64,000 bases of DNA from Apis mellifera. Its lineage: Eukaryota > Arthropoda > Insecta > Hymenoptera > Apidae. A model generated the notes under the pieces. That model saw only the letters and a list, made by a program, of their open reading frames with translations. It searched no databases and was not told the DNA's origin. Of the stretch, positions 1 through 13,340 are shown piece by piece. Location of the stretch: assembly GCF_003254395.2 (NCBI RefSeq), contig NC_037640.1, forward strand, positions 8,538,289 through 8,602,288, in the 5' to 3' direction. Within the stretch, counting starts at the first letter, position 1, and each line of letters begins with the position of its first letter. The position numbers were made by a program, and so were the translations under genes.

Positions 1-899
1 ACGCTTTAACGCGCTATCAATATTTATCGTCTTAATTGTGGAATTAAAAAAATTAATTCGTGTTATGTGCGTTCGCATCGACACGTTTCTATAGCAAGGG
101 GACGAGAGCCATGCATGATTTATGGAAGTGTTCTGTTTACTACTACGGGGAGCGCCAAAGAAATCCGATGTAATCTCTCTTTCACGGGGAACGTATTTGA
201 AAGTCCCGTATGAATCTTTCACAACCGATGCTCACTTTCTTCCAAAGTTTTTTCCTTGAGTTAAATTCTTAAATGTTGTTCCTTTCGATAACAATATATA
301 TTTCACTGTTTTCATTTCTTATTCGTTCCATTTATTCAGAATTATTATTTTCGTAGAAATTGCAATCGCGAGCTTCTATTCGACGCTCTTGACGAGATGA
401 AATTGGATAAATTTGGATAAATTTTTATTATTAAAAAAATTGATTATTTATTTTTTATAAATTATATTTCGCACAGTTTCCATCCTAATCGAGACACTCA
501 ATCATTTGCAACGAATTCTCTAATCAGAATATCTTTTTCAAATATTAGATACGCATGGAATATAAAATATTCATTATCATAACGAAAAATAATCCAGATA
601 CTAAATATCTACTTACTCATCGTCACCAGATATAATACAAAATACTCGATATTCTTCCCTATTAAAATAAAAGGCAATTGCCTATTACTTTCTCACAAAT
701 TAAAAAGAAAAGAAAAAAGAAAGAAAACTCGATTCTTCGTTATTACAATAATTTCAAATATTACACACCTCTATTAGAAACTCGACACGCGCAAAATAAT
801 CATTATTCAATGGCCGCAAGAGAACAGAACAAAAAAGCTTGCTCATTAATACCCATCGGCATCGCCATCTTAATCGGCAATTTAAACGCTATGAAACGC

Positions 900-1420
900 T
901 GAAGACGGGTAGCCGGCGCAGCCCTCGTCTCAATTTTCATCCCGAATCAACCATCATCCACGCTTCATGATCAGCGATGGGGCACGCTGCTACGTGGCAC
1001 GCTAATTGGGAGAGCGGTCGGCGTGGCGATGGAGCAACCGATGGAGATGTCGACCGATCGAAGGACAGTTATTCCAGCGGACTTTCGCGGCCGGTTGTTG
1101 CGTGCACGCTTCTGCGAACTGGTTTTCTCTGCTGGCTTTGATAATGCGACAGCCCGTGGCTCGTTTTGCCGAGAATTATCGCGGCCCGTATCACGCGGAC
1201 CGTTTCCTCGCCATATACGCCGCGTCCTTCGGATTATAATAAAATATTAACCGGCCGGGAGCGCAGACACCCATATACCAAACGCCACTGGCAATGGGGA
1301 GCAGCCTCTGTCTTTCGATCGACGCCCCCTCCCTCGATTGGTATACGTGAATTTAGGTAGAGGCGAGGGTGAGGCGTGCGTGTAGGCGGTCGATATTGGC
1401 TATTGTGGTCGACTCGAGAT
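900..1420. promoter_or_regulatory. GC/CpG-rich island, candidate regulatory element
   Basis: About 500 bases much richer in G+C and CpG than the surroundings. Three + strand frames are open for 60-77 codons, as expected from stop depletion in GC-rich DNA, and none resembles a known protein. The island sits between a C-rich, G-poor left flank (480-680) and a G-rich, almost C-free right flank (1430-2350). It could be a promoter or first non-coding exon for the Rab gene, or an enhancer. No TATA box or initiator decides between these. Confidence 0.3.
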
Positions 1421-1460
1421 TTTTAATTGGAAGTTCTCAGGCGTGGATCTCGTTTGGATT

Positions 1461-2350
1461 TTTAAAGATTGTTAAAAATGTTTTATATAGGATAAGTGAA
1501 GAATTTGAATCTTAGATTAGGGATGTGGAGAATTTTAATTTTAAATTGAATTGTATAATTGAGTTGTTTTAGATTTGATTTAATAGGAATTGAATGTGGT
1601 TTGGAATTGGATTTTTAAAGGGGGTCAAATTGTTGAGTAGGAAAGATTGTTGTTGATTTCTTTTAAAATGTTATATTTATATAGGAGAAGTAAAGAATTT
1701 TGTATATTATTTCAGGGTAAATTGTGAGATAGGTTTGAATCTTAGATTAGGGATGAGGAGAATTTTAATTTTAAATTGAATATACAAGTTGAGTTGTTTT
1801 AGATTTGATTTAATAGGAATTGAATGTTGTTAGGAAAGATTATTGTTGATTTGTTCTAAAATGTTATATTTATATAGGAGAAATAAAGAATTTTGTATAT
1901 TGTTTCAGAATAAATTGTGAAATAAATTTAAATCTTATATTAGGGATATTTAATGAGAAGTTGAGAATTGAACGTTTGGGATTGGATTTTTAAAGAGAGC
2001 AAGATTGTTGCTTTCTTCTAAAATGTTATATTTATATAGGAGAAGTAAAGAATTGTATATTATTTCAGGATAAATTGTGAGATAGGTTTGAATCTTAGAT
2101 TAGGAATGTGGAGAATTTTAATTTTAAATTGAATTGTATAATTGAGTTCTTTTAGATTTGATATGATAGGAATGTGGTTTGGAATTGGATTTTTATCTGG
2201 AAGCCAGATTGTCGAATAGGAAAGATGGTTGCTTTCTTCTAAAATGTTATATTTATATAGGAGAAGTAAAGAATTTTGTATATTGTTTCAGGATAAATTT
2301 ATAAGATAGATTTGAATTTGATTTAATGAGGGATTGGTTTGATGGATTTT
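1461..2350. repeat. Imperfect tandem repeat, about five copies of 160-220 bp
   Basis: The anchor AAAATGTTATATTTATATAG recurs at about 1665, 1858, 2020 and 2241, with a degenerate copy at about 1475, giving spacings near 190, 193, 162 and 221. Each unit carries the same order of motifs: the anchor, GGAGAAGTAAAGAATT, TTTCAGGATAAATTGTGAGA, GAATCTTAGATTAGGGATG, AATTTTAATTTTAAATTGAA and GATTTGATTTAATAGGAAT. Units differ by internal deletions. The tract is strikingly poor in C on the + strand. Confidence 0.8.
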
Positions 2351-2720
2351 TAAAGAAGTAGATAAAATTTATGTAAAAGAAATTAATTTTTCATAAGATT
2401 ATCATAAATTATAACATAAAATGGAGATTGTCATTTGGAATGATTCTAAAAAATGTTAAAAAATGAACGAAGAATTGTCTTATAAAATTTTATACTCATT
2501 ATATTTTCACACTATTCAGATTCTTAATTTCGTATCATTAGAAAATGCAAAGTTAGATATAATTTCCAAATTTTTCTATCTCTCGACTTGAGATTCGAAT
2601 CGAAGATTGTCAATTATTTATTTACCATCCCTGGATAATTCTTTTAAAATTTCGAAACGAAACGAGAAGCGTATTAACGGCCCCATTATTCATCCCACGC
2701 TCTCGATTTTTCATCCCCAG

Positions 2721-2972
2721 GTGATGACGGGCGACGACAGCATGAGCGACGACGTGTTCGAGATGGAGGAGGACACCTCGACGGCGCTTTCCACCGGTCT
2801 AACACCTCTGACGGGTCAACCCACCACGACCCCCTCGCCGACCGGATACCGGGACTACAAACCCCCCGCAGAAGTGTTGGACAACAATTACGGCTACTCG
2901 TCCAGAGACTACAACGACATAAGGAGTAGTTTCAAGAGGACCAAAGAAGATGACTCCGCCTTGACGCACAAG
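2721..2972 (+). CDS. Rab26-like GTPase, exon A: N-terminal extension
   Basis: This 84-codon, phase-0 exon encodes the region before the GTPase fold of a Rab26/Rab37-type small GTPase. The acceptor is CCCCAG (AG 2719-2720) with a branch-like TATTAAC upstream. The donor is AAG followed by GTGAGT (GT 2973-2974). The first codon is GTG (Val) and the next is ATG (2724), so translation may begin at that Met or further upstream. The peptide is acidic at first (MTGDDSMSDDVFEMEED), then Ser/Thr/Pro-rich low complexity (STALSTGLTPLTGQPTTTPS), then Tyr/Asp-rich with a basic patch (SSFKRTKEDD), ending LTHK. It continues exactly in frame into exon B to give HKTILLGDSGVGKT. Rab26 proteins are known for a long variable N-terminal extension and for regulated secretion or synaptic-vesicle turnover. 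That the two exons belong together is inferred from phase and from the continuous beta-1 strand. Confidence 0.82.
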
Positions 2973-3757
2973 GTGAGTTTCATGGAACAGATAGCAAATA
3001 TATATATATATATACACAGGATGATGGATTTTTATTATATAACGGATTAGAACGCGAGCCTTTTTCGATTGGAAAACGGATTCCAACCGGTGAAAGTGGA
3101 TTTGTAGATTGTGAGAGGAGGATTCGCGCGATTAAGGCCAGATTTCGAGCATCTAAACAACTCAGAATATTACTCTTCTTCGTCTTGCTCTTTACAAGAA
3201 AACTGTGTTACAAAAAGAACCTTATTCCTCCCTTTTCATATTTAATAAAACGCCCTTACTTTCTTCCAACACCAAAGTACCCTTCCTTCAAAGTAACTTT
3301 CACCCCAATATCCATATCCATCGATACCCAAGTCACACCTGGAACATACTTCCTTTTAAACTCCATTTTCTAAAAAAAAAAAAAAAAATATCTCTCTTCA
3401 TCCGAAGAGAAGAGTATAAATATATATTTATATCTATATTTAGCCGAATATCCGGAGTATTCTCGGCATGTATTACGCTCTGACTGGAGGGGAGGAAAAA
3501 AAGGAATGTGGCGGGGACTCGGTTTTGATATTCATTACCGGTTCATTTGCATGATGGATGCGACACAATGTGTTTCTCGGATGCAGCGGCAACAAGGTCA
3601 GTCATGCCTTCGTACCAAGGTCAGCCTCCTCCCCGTGGCAAGCCGGCGGAATAATGATCGGGAATGCCCGAGGACCGCGGGTACGGCCCCCAACACGATA
3701 CCCTACGTCCTTCCTTCCACTTCTTCCTTTTATTCTCTCGGCCCTCTCTCGACAGAG

Positions 3758-3776
3758 GGAGAGAGAGAGAGAGAGA
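3758..3776. repeat. (GA)n microsatellite
   Basis: About nine GA units in a pyrimidine-rich stretch that runs from about 3700 to 3860. The surrounding CT bias produces overlapping open frames of about 150 codons, which I do not call as genes. Confidence 0.9.
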
Positions 3777-4770
3777 CTTCTCTCTTCCCTTTTCCATCCT
3801 CCGCCCGTCTCCTTCCACTCCTTCCTCTCCTCGCCCCCTGTTTCTTTACCGCGTTTTCTTTCCAACAACCATCCTCCGTATACCCTTTTGTCGGTATGCT
3901 TTTCTGTTTCGTTGATTTTTGCTTTTGCTTTCTGTTTCGTCGTCGTGCAACGAGAATTCAACGTGTTCTCTAAGATTTTGGATTTTTCAGAAAAGTTGTT
4001 TCACGTACTTTTTAATTAGGAAACGGAGCTCGAAACGTATTCATATTTTTAAACAAAATATTCAATTAGATTGTTTTTTGAAACAGGTGAATTTCTTTTT
4101 TCTTCTGGACAAATTATAGTATTTAGTTTAGTAATGCTCATTATTTATTTTTTTTTTAAAAACATGGAAACTGAGTGATTTGGCAATTATTTGGAAGTTT
4201 TCATATTTTTGATCTTGATTCTAGTGGATCTAAATTTATCTTAGAACCAAAGATTCAAATCTCTTTGGTAGAAATTTTTTAGATTCTTGAAAATCTATTC
4301 CTCAACGATACCAAAAATAACAATTGGATCTACGAATCTTAATGTTACAAATTCCACCCTCCCCTCTCTCTATAAACAAAATCCTAATCTCTTCCCGTGC
4401 TCTAAATCTTCTTCCAACGATCCTCCTCTCGAGGAGGATAAATCATAAAAAAGAAAGGATAATCCAGGTTTATTTTACGATCGATATCTCCGATTACAAT
4501 GCGCGATCAGAAGAACCGATCGCTTCCTCGTCGCACTCGCGAGATATCGCGAGCCGATTCTTGCACGCTTTGCGCTTGCGTCGAACTGGTTTCACGTTTC
4601 GAACGAAACTCGCGTTTATCGGCCCTCGAATCGGCCGCGCTGTATCGTATCGATACCGGTCGAGCCGATCTTTAACGGTTTCATAACGCCTGCACCGTCC
4701 ATCGAATTCTTAACTCCTCTCCGCTCCTCTTTTCGTGGACGCGCTTCGGCTCGAGCGTGTCTCGAGCGAG

Positions 4771-5230
4771 TGCGTTCGATTGCCGATTTTTCTAAAAATT
4801 CTAAGAGACGAATGGGGAAAGAAATTATAATTTTTGAAGGAAAGTCGCTTCGAAATTGGGAGCAGATTGATGTATCGAATGATTGATCGGAAAGAAATTT
4901 AGAAAGAAAGTTTAACAATGGTTTAAAAAATGTGGAAACAAGTTTTAAAAAATTAAATTATTGTTTCTTTAGAATAATATCCTGTTTGTATATGTGCGTT
5001 CGATTGCCGATTTTTTTAAGGATTCTAAGAGTAGATTCGCGACGAATGGGTAAAGAAATTATAATTTTTGAAGGAAAGATTAGTAGTCGCTTCGGATGCT
5101 GAAATTGGGAACAGATTGATGTATTGAATGATTTTTAATCGGAAAGAAATTTAGAAAGAAACTTCAACGATGATTTAAAAAGTGTAGAAACAATTTTTAA
5201 AAAATCAAATTATCGTTTCTTTAGAATAAT
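4771..5230. repeat. Tandem duplication, two ~210-235 bp copies
   Basis: The copy at 4771-4979 and the copy at 4995-5230 both begin TGCGTTCGATTGCCGATTTT and both end TTTCTTTAGAATAAT. Between these they share GACGAATGGG, AAAGAAATTATAATTTTTGA, CAGATTGATGTAT and GGAAAGAAATTTAGAAAGAA. Start-to-start distance is 224 bp. The second copy has small insertions. Confidence 0.85.
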
Positions 5231-6359
5231 GCAATTTTAACTGGAATTATCGTGAACAAGGGGCCAGTTGAATTTAGATAATTGTTTCTAGAAGGACGGA
5301 GGATGTACATGCGTATTTATAGGCACATTCTCCGTTAAAAAGAATCGAACTAATCTAAACGATCGAATGGAACGAACGAAAAATAATACGATCTCTTTGC
5401 TCCAAGCCTCTCCCGATTAAAATCTCGAAAATAAAGGAAAGCGTTCGAAAGATATAGAGAATATCATCGTTCGAGTACAATTTTTAAAAGATAAGAAAAA
5501 GGGGGCTCGTATGATTCGCGAGAGCGATTTTCAGGATGTCACGGCAATTAACGAGGGAATCCTCCTCCTCGGATTGGAGGGGAAGAAGGCCTGGACCGCT
5601 CGAGTGATCGGTAGGGCGAAGTAAAACCGGTAGGGGGTCCGTGGTCCCGAGCCGGTTCTTGCCTCGCATTTCCTTCCATCCGAGTATTCACTCCTATAAG
5701 GGATAATTGAAGAGCTCGATCGGCTCTCACCGTTTGCGAATCTTTCGGCACATCCTATTTCTCCATTTTCGATCCTCGAATCTCTTCGAAATTTTCTTTA
5801 GAAATTTCCTTAGAAAAAAGGGAAAGTATCCCTTTCGAGATAGAAGAACGTGGAAGATTGTTATTTGATCACAAAACAATTAAAAAACTTGCCAAAACTT
5901 GTAACACGTTCCAAAATAATTTCTTTGGTGATAAAAACGAATTATCGGGATATTAATCAAAGAGAAGTAAACATCTAAATAACTATTAAACTTGTACGAT
6001 GTATGCAATATAGATTAGAAGAAAATTGAGATGTATCTTTAATGAGAGGCCATTGAAAGAAAATGGCCAGCTGTGTGGGCCGTTAACTTAGAAAACATTG
6101 CAAGATAATTTCTTCATTCTAGTAAACGGCAAAGCGAGCTGGTCAATCGTTAATTGGACAATCAAATGGAAAAGTTTCTCGTTAAAGAAAAGCAGCAAGG
6201 GATGGGGGGCGTGCAACGGGACCATTAACCTAATTCATTCCATTCGTTGTAAGAAGCTAGTGGAAATCTAGGGGATTAAAAAGCATCGATCGAAAGCAAC
6301 GAATCGTCTTCGATGCACACACAGTTATTCCAACCTGTTAGAATAACTCTAGTTAGTTG

Positions 6360-6560
6360 GACAGATCGATAGATTGATATTCGCGCCACTCGAATCGAGA
6401 GCTGCTTCTGGAATGGCAGCGTGGGAGGATTAAGAGCGCGCAATTGGCCGTAGTGGAGTGTTTAAGCCGGACTGATGGAATATGATTAAGCCACGTAACG
6501 TCGTGGCATTAACGCGGCGAATCCGGCTGATTTCGACCATCCACGTGGAAATTTCCCGAT
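6360..6560. promoter_or_regulatory. GC-rich intronic island
   Basis: A compact patch of moderate G+C in the first Rab intron with several E-box-like and CpG-bearing words, for example a CCACGTAACGTCGTGG near-palindrome at about 6491-6506. No open frame of note. Function unknown; candidate conserved non-coding element. Confidence 0.2.
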
Positions 6561-6979
6561 TCGCTGCTACGAAACTATGTTTATCGAAGATCGATTTCGA
6601 CTATCACGTATGCTATTACAATTTTCGAGGTTAAACGTATCCCGAGAAATTTTAATTATCTTTCTCTTTCCGAAAATCACGTATTTATAAATGATTCACT
6701 GAACCAGCACTGAAATTTCTGGATCGAAGAACCAAATTCGAACACATTTCCCTTAATTTGCCTTTTTCGAAGACCAGACACACTTGATAAAAATTGCAAT
6801 ATTGCATCATCTGATGCAATTACAAATGCGAAGGGTAATGAGTAATAAGAAGTATACCGAGCAACAAAAAGGGAGAGAAAGAGAAAAGGAAAGAGAAAAG
6901 AAGAGGAGAGAAAGAAAAAGAGAAGCGGCCAATCTTTCTTCAACTTGTAATCACATTACCTGGCGAAACAACGAAGCGA

Positions 6980-7260
6980 ACCAGGTATTCCTCTCCCTCC
7001 CTCGTCCACGTTATTTGCCAAGTTGGCGAGGAAAGCCGGGGAAGAGGGGGAAAGAAAAAGAGCAGCTGGATCAAGGAGGATTTTTTCCGCGTGCACCAGC
7101 CTGGAACTCGGCTAGGAACTGCGGTGACCTTAACCGGCCGTGCATTTGGCGGGCTCGCGCAGTCGCATACAAATTGAGTTAGCGGCCTCGTGGTAATGGA
7201 GGAAGACGCGACGAGAGCCTCCGACGAGAGGCTTGGTGGTGGAGCGCTCGAGAGATGTTC
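6980..7260. promoter_or_regulatory. GC-rich intronic island
   Basis: GC-rich patch following a purine-rich tract (6860-6930). It contains GTGACCTTAACCGGCC at 7124-7139, resembling a nuclear-receptor half-site context, and several CpGs. No protein-like frame. Assignment as an enhancer is only an inference from composition. Confidence 0.2.
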
Positions 7261-8180
7261 TTCTACGTACGATTTCGATCTGATGATCTCTGAGGAAAAT
7301 CGTTCGAAAAATCTCCTCCCCCTTTCCAGGATTTTTATTATTCCGTTTTTTCGATCGAGCTTTCCGATATTTCTTGTTTCTTAACTCACCCTTTTCTAAA
7401 AAGTTTTCAAGAATTCTTGGAATTATTCTTTCGACGAGAAATGATGATTTTCACGAGTTATATCGCAACGAGTTATTGAATATAATTTCTCTGACAATTG
7501 TATCTATGGATAGAAGGTTTTAGTAAAGTTCACAAAGGGAGTAGAATATTTCAAGAATTTTTCGATTCAAAGAGTTTCCTTCTCTGTCAGCGCGAAAGTG
7601 ATTTAAAGTTAAAAAGTAAGTTCTGTTTCGAAGGAACGAGGCCGAACGAGAGCCGGATACTTTCGATGCCGATTCCGTGTGCATTACACGTAGGCTGGAA
7701 TAGAATTCGTGTTGAGCGACAATAACGTCCCTAAAAATGGCAAACGTCCCTGTAGCGAACGGTAGTAGTCCTTCCTCGCGTCTTTGCAACGAGGCTGGCA
7801 TTGGCGCGATCGAAAAGGTAGGCTCTCCTTTTATCGTGACGGATCGGAAACACAACCGACTCTCGGCCGAGGCGAGGCGAGCCGAGAGGGATTCAAGCCG
7901 CGTTTTTCGCGTCCGCGAAACCATTGGTATTCCGCTCGCCTCCTCCCCGAACTGGGAATTGTAAATTGATAAACGCTCCTCGATAAAGAACGAGGGAACC
8001 AACCTTTGCCTCGATCCTATCTATCATAAGACAAGATTTTTTTTTTATTTCTTTATTTTTCTCATTGCTTCATCCTTTTCTTTTTTTTCGTTTTTCAGAC
8101 GTTAGGATTAAGAATTAGGCCAGGAAGATTGTTCAGGCAATTCGATGACTCGATTTGAGTTCGAGCACCAAAAATGGAGG

Positions 8181-8462
8181 AATGTTGAAATGTTAATGGT
8201 AATGGAAAATTATCGAAGCGTTGAGAGAATGGTTCTCGATGATATGATTCTCTTTTGAATTCAGAAATGAATTTTCATCTTCAATTATCTGGATACAAAG
8301 GGAAATGTGGAGGAAGATGTGTGATGAATGTTGAAATGTTATTCTATAAAAATTTTAAGAGAAATAAATGAAAATTGAAATCGTGTATGGAAGCATTGAA
8401 GAGAATGATTTCATTTTGAATCCAGAAATGAATCTTCATCTTCAATTATCTAAATAACAAAG
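8181..8462. repeat. Degenerate tandem duplication, ~146 bp period
   Basis: Two copies start with AATGTTGAAATGTTA (8181 and 8327) and end with CAGAAATGAATTTTCATCTT or CAGAAATGAATCTTCATCTT followed by CAATTATCT. The middle parts have diverged. The tract is G-rich and C-poor on the + strand. Confidence 0.7.
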
Positions 8463-11400
8463 CAGTACAAAAAATAATTTAAGATTCAATATTAGATCTG
8501 TCTCTTAATTTGTCGAAACTTGTCAAGAAATTCGAATAAAAAATACACGTTTATTCAAAAATCATTCCAACTCACACATTATCCAATAACATCTATCTCG
8601 AATTAACCTTTGGACGAAAAAAAAAAAAAAAAGATAATCAACTCAGGGCTCGACGATTTAATTTATACGACGAATTTCCTCCATATTGACAAACATCGTT
8701 GCCTGATTTTTTGCCTCGGCAACGGGGTGGATCAATTAAATTTCATTCACGAATCGGGCGGTGGCCGAGCGAAGACCACGGATCCATAATACATAAAGAG
8801 AGTGCGGATTTGCAATTCTGAACGGGGATACGAAGTTAGTTTGCCCTGGTAATGGGCGAAGAAACGTGGCGGTCGAGTAATAATTTCGCTCGACTATCGG
8901 AGGGGGTTGCAAAAAGGGGGTTGCGGGATACTTCTTATTCTTCCCTCCTCGGTAATTGAGTTTTTCCCTAATATATTCCGGGAACATTCGACGTCCACAA
9001 CGGTCGAAACAGTCCACCTCCTTTCCACCTTTTTGCCCGCATTCACTCGCGATATCCACTTGCGACTTGCTTTTTTCTTCTTTCCTTTTTTCTACCTCTT
9101 TATCGAAGTTTAAATTGATCCTCGTCGTTGGCAAGCTGGATACGATTCGAATATCCGTATCCGTCGAAAGAAATCCTCTGTAAAAATTGGAAAATGAATC
9201 TGAAAAGGGAATTACACTTTTTAATTTCGATTTTCGATAAACGAGTTTCGAATTTGGATAGAGAGATTCGGTAAATTTTTGAGAATAGAAATTTTAGAAC
9301 GACGAATTCAATTTCTTGAAAGGATTTTTTCAAAGTCTTCTATCGAAAAGATAATTAAAAAAGAAGAAAAGAAATAAGGTTAAAAAGTAATGGAATAAAA
9401 TATATGAATGAATATGGAGAAACTTTTGATCGTAGAAAGTGTGAAACGATATACGTGAAATTGTAATTGATTTAAATTTCGAATGGATATGGATCAGAAA
9501 ATTAAATTTACCTGAGATCCTCTGCCATTTTGTTTTATTTCAACTTATATACGATTAACCGACTCTCGAAAATTGCATTTGTTCCTTGTTATCGCGGACG
9601 TTTGAATTAATAGCGTGGCATTTAGCTTCAACAAAATTTCAAATCGAATGAAATGTTCACATGATTCGCTTAATATCTCATTATTAATCACTTAAATTAT
9701 TGATACGGAATTGCTATATTATAATTGAAGAGCTTAAAGAACATTAAAGCTATTTCCAAGAATAATTATTCAAGTTTTAACACGTAAGTTAAAACACGTT
9801 ACACATATAGATCCATATCTACGTAATGCGATATTTTGTTGAACTCAAGCAAGTTTTCTCATCACGTTTGAAATTAAAGATATACTTATTCGAAGAAAAT
9901 TTATAGATACTATTCGATAACAATTCTTTTTCAAAATTAATTAATTATTAGCAATTTCCTTCATAGAATTACTACGAAAGATCTGAGAAATCGCGATTGA
10001 TGAACATTTCTTTCGTGTCTTCAGCGACGCAACCACCCCAAATTTCGAAAGAACGATCTTCCATTTGCTCGCGAGATAAACTCGATAACTCGAAACTAGT
10101 TCTCGTTGCGTAACTCGTCCCCCCCGAAAAGGGGGCATAGTCCAGAAAGAAACAGCTTTATCGGTCGCCATTTTTTCTTTCCCTTATTTTTTCCTTTTTA
10201 CACCCTCGGCCCATTAAAACGTTGCTCGCTTCCAAATTCGAAAATGACGAAATCGTGGCGCACTCGCCAATTACTGCCAATTAACCAACTATATTTAGCG
10301 GTGACGGGGACATTTTTCCAGAATCTCGTTATCCTCGTCCGCGTTTATCGTTTCAGGGAGAGAGTTCTCTTTGCCCTTCCTCTCGCTGCTCTTTGTCGAG
10401 CTGCGATTAGCATACGAATGCGCGAGTGCGCGCCACGACCTTGCCACACCATTGGAAGAAAAGTCGCATTGTGTCGTCCGATGAAGAAAAAGATATTTCT
10501 TTTTTTTTTCTTCTTCTTCTTCTTCTTTTTTCTCCTTTATTCATAGAGCGAGGCGATGACTCGTCGTCGAAGAGGAGGATGGATTTTTCTTGGGAAATTT
10601 TTTTACGTTGGGGGAGAAAAGTTTTGCAGGGAGGGATTATGATAATGGGGGGATTGACGAAGAAAATGAACGAATTTTAATTGGATTGGGAATTTGATCG
10701 TGAAAAGTGTATCTTTTCTTCTTATGGGAATTTGATTTGACGAAACATTCGTCAAAGAGTGACGGATCTTATTTTTTTCATTCGGATTGGAAATTCTTGG
10801 AAATGAATTCGAAAATTGAAAAGATAGGATTTTTCGTGAAAATTTTTAGCGGAGAGGAAAAACTGTATTGCGTGGGATGTATTTATATTCGTGCAAGTGA
10901 ATTCAATGATCTGAATTGGAGATGATACGTAGTTGAAAAAAAGAAAACGTTTAATCCATGAAATAATGTTTCTGTTTTTTCGAGGAATGAAATAAAGACA
11001 CGTAATTTCCTTCCCTCTCATTTTAATTTCCGTATCTTTGTTTCTTTCCCTTTTGTACTCGCGATTAATTGTTACCTATAAAATGTAAGAGAACTATTTT
11101 GCCATATCCAAGAATTTAAGTATATAAATCAGATATTCAAATAGTATGTTTTAAAGAATTAAATTTCAAGAGAAAGAAATTGAAAAAAGTATTACTCAAA
11201 GAATCTCTTAATTTCAACGCTATGGCAATTGTATAATAATTCTTAAAATTACAATGTAATATTGTCATCGATCCATTCTCAAGAAGAGATCAATCAATTT
11301 TAATCTCGTATCTCAACTAAATTCATTCTTTAAAATACAATAACTATTTCAAAATTGAAACGAATCGCTTGAATTTTCTTGAAAAGTTAAAAGAATTGAT

Positions 11401-12859
11401 TCATCAGATGCAAAAGAATTTTGAGAAAAATTCAATTGAATAATCGAAAGATCTACAAAAATCTATACAAATTTTAAACGATCACTTTACTGTATTTTCT
11501 CACAAAAATATGTAAAAGTATTTTTTCCACTCGGAAAAAATTTCTCGAATCCCAAAGAAAAGAAAAAGAAAAGAAAATCCTTCCTCCCCTTCGATATCAC
11601 ACGTCGATAAAGATCTCTCGGATATTTAGAAATCTGGCAGAAATTTGTGGAAAAAAATGTGAATGAAATTCTTCTCGCATAGTTGACAGCAATGCCGATA
11701 CCGATACACGATCGAGATATACAATCACGGGGGCCTAATGAGCCGCGCGAGTCGCTTCCCGTGCATCTTGAAAATTTTACAACGTCCATAAGCCCCGTTT
11801 CATGTCGGCCCATTTATCTTTCGAGGCATCGAATAAACGTCTGCCAGCGGCACGTTGCACAGGATCGGCCGTAATAAATTTGCGCCCGTTCCAATGAAAC
11901 GGGCCGCAACTTTCCACTCGCGTCCACTCTTGTACGAGTATCTTCACGAGTCTTTTCGAAAAAATGATCGTCTTTTTCTTTTCTTTTTTCGTCTCTGATC
12001 CTTAGAATAAGCGCGAGAGAGATAAGCGCATTGTGGAAAATTCGGAAGAACATTAAAATTGATTCCTCTTCTCGAGAATGGATCGATAACAACGTTACAT
12101 TGTAATTTTAAAAATTATATTATACTATAGTGTTGAAATTAATAGATATTTCTGTATTCCTGAGAGAACATCACAATTGCTATTTTTCCAATAATTAGGG
12201 GTTATGGTTGAGATTAAGATTGATTAAACAAGGTAAGATTTATGATTGGTATTTCTAGATGTTTTTGTTGATATTCTTTTAAGGAATTCGAAAGATAAAT
12301 TATATCTACGAATAATACGAGATGTTCTGATGATAGATTCGATGAGAGAAGAATTTGAAAAATGGAATATTTTTGAACGATTGGATAATTCAAAGAGTAA
12401 TGTAATGTTTTTAGTACCAGAAAATATCAGAATATTTGGATCAAACAACAATTGTATCGATCGAATAAAGAGGATCAAATTACAGAATATTTGGATTTTA
12501 TTCAGACATTAGGAATATTCCAATTTTCCCTGTGAGTGATTGGAGGGAAAGATATCGAATTATAATATATACATAACAGAAATTCAAATATCCTTCAACG
12601 AAAGAAAAAATTAAATTATCAAATTAATATCTAGACACTGTGGAATAACAAATATCCGAGTATCACAATTTTTCTACAATAAGACAGAAAGAGAAATCGA
12701 AAAGATAATAAAATTATCGTCATTAAACATCCTAAGAATATCGATTTTTTCTACAGCACAAAGATAAGAAAAAAAGGAAGGAGAGAGAGAAAAGGTATCG
12801 AATTGCAAAATGTTTGGATATTCAGACAATGGAAATTCAATGGATAAGGGGAACAACAA

Positions 12860-13340
12860 TCTTGTGGAACAAACGTTCTTCTCGTTCCGAGCTCGCATAT
12901 GTTCCGAATTCGACGCGTGTACGTGCGCGTACACCGTCTCGCGCGTGTAACGCGATATCTCGTGCGTTTTCGAGCGCGAATGCACAATGCAAATTACAAT
13001 GCGACCCGTATAAGTGCACGTCCACCATTGTCACGTCGAACGTCGTGGCTCGCTTTCCTTTTGCACCGCTTCCTCGGCTGACCGTAAATTTTACGACTTT
13101 CGACTTCGACAGTCGCTCGCAAACTTTGCGACTCTCCCCCGATTTTTCTCCTCTCCTCCCGGGGCTCGCTCCAGCTGCCGTTCCACTTTTTCTTCCTTTC
13201 TTTCTTCCTTCCTTCCTTCCTTCCTTCCTTCCTTTCTTTTTCAATTTCCTTTCAAATTCCCGCGCAGCGCGACGAAATTTTTTTACGGCAGAGATCTTCC
13301 CCACTTTTGTCGGATTTATTTCGCGCGAGATCCTCGAATT
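12860..13340. promoter_or_regulatory. CpG-rich, pyrimidine-skewed island
   Basis: The left part (12880-13080) is dense in CpG with CGCGTGTACGTGCGCG-type alternating runs. The right part is CT-rich and contains a (CTTC)n microsatellite. Open frames exceed 200 codons on both strands at once (12814-13488 +, 12837-13463 -). The reverse-strand product is mostly Lys/Arg/Gly low complexity, so the openness reflects stop depletion. Candidate regulatory island only. Confidence 0.25.
13196..13236. repeat. (CTTC)n microsatellite
   Basis: About ten tetranucleotide units, slightly imperfect at both ends, inside the pyrimidine-rich half of the surrounding CpG island. Confidence 0.9.

Larger units (their letters stand above)
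1..2720 (+). other. Upstream intron or 5' flank of the Rab gene
   Basis: No coding exon is recognised here. The stretch ends in a convincing 3' splice site: a branch-point-like TATTAAC at 2674-2680, a pyrimidine-rich run, then CCCCAG with AG at 2719-2720. At least one further exon, 5'UTR or coding, must therefore lie upstream, inside or outside the window. Contents from left to right: AT-rich, C-rich/G-poor sequence to about 900; a GC-rich island at 900-1420; a nearly C-free tandem-repeat tract at 1461-2350; then AT-rich sequence. Short open frames at 678-1360 are overlapping and lack protein-like character. Confidence 0.6.

Noticed and set aside
3506..4019. Two overlapping ~150-codon + strand frames
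   Set aside because: They are Ser/Pro/Leu/Phe-rich translations of a pyrimidine tract with a GA microsatellite.
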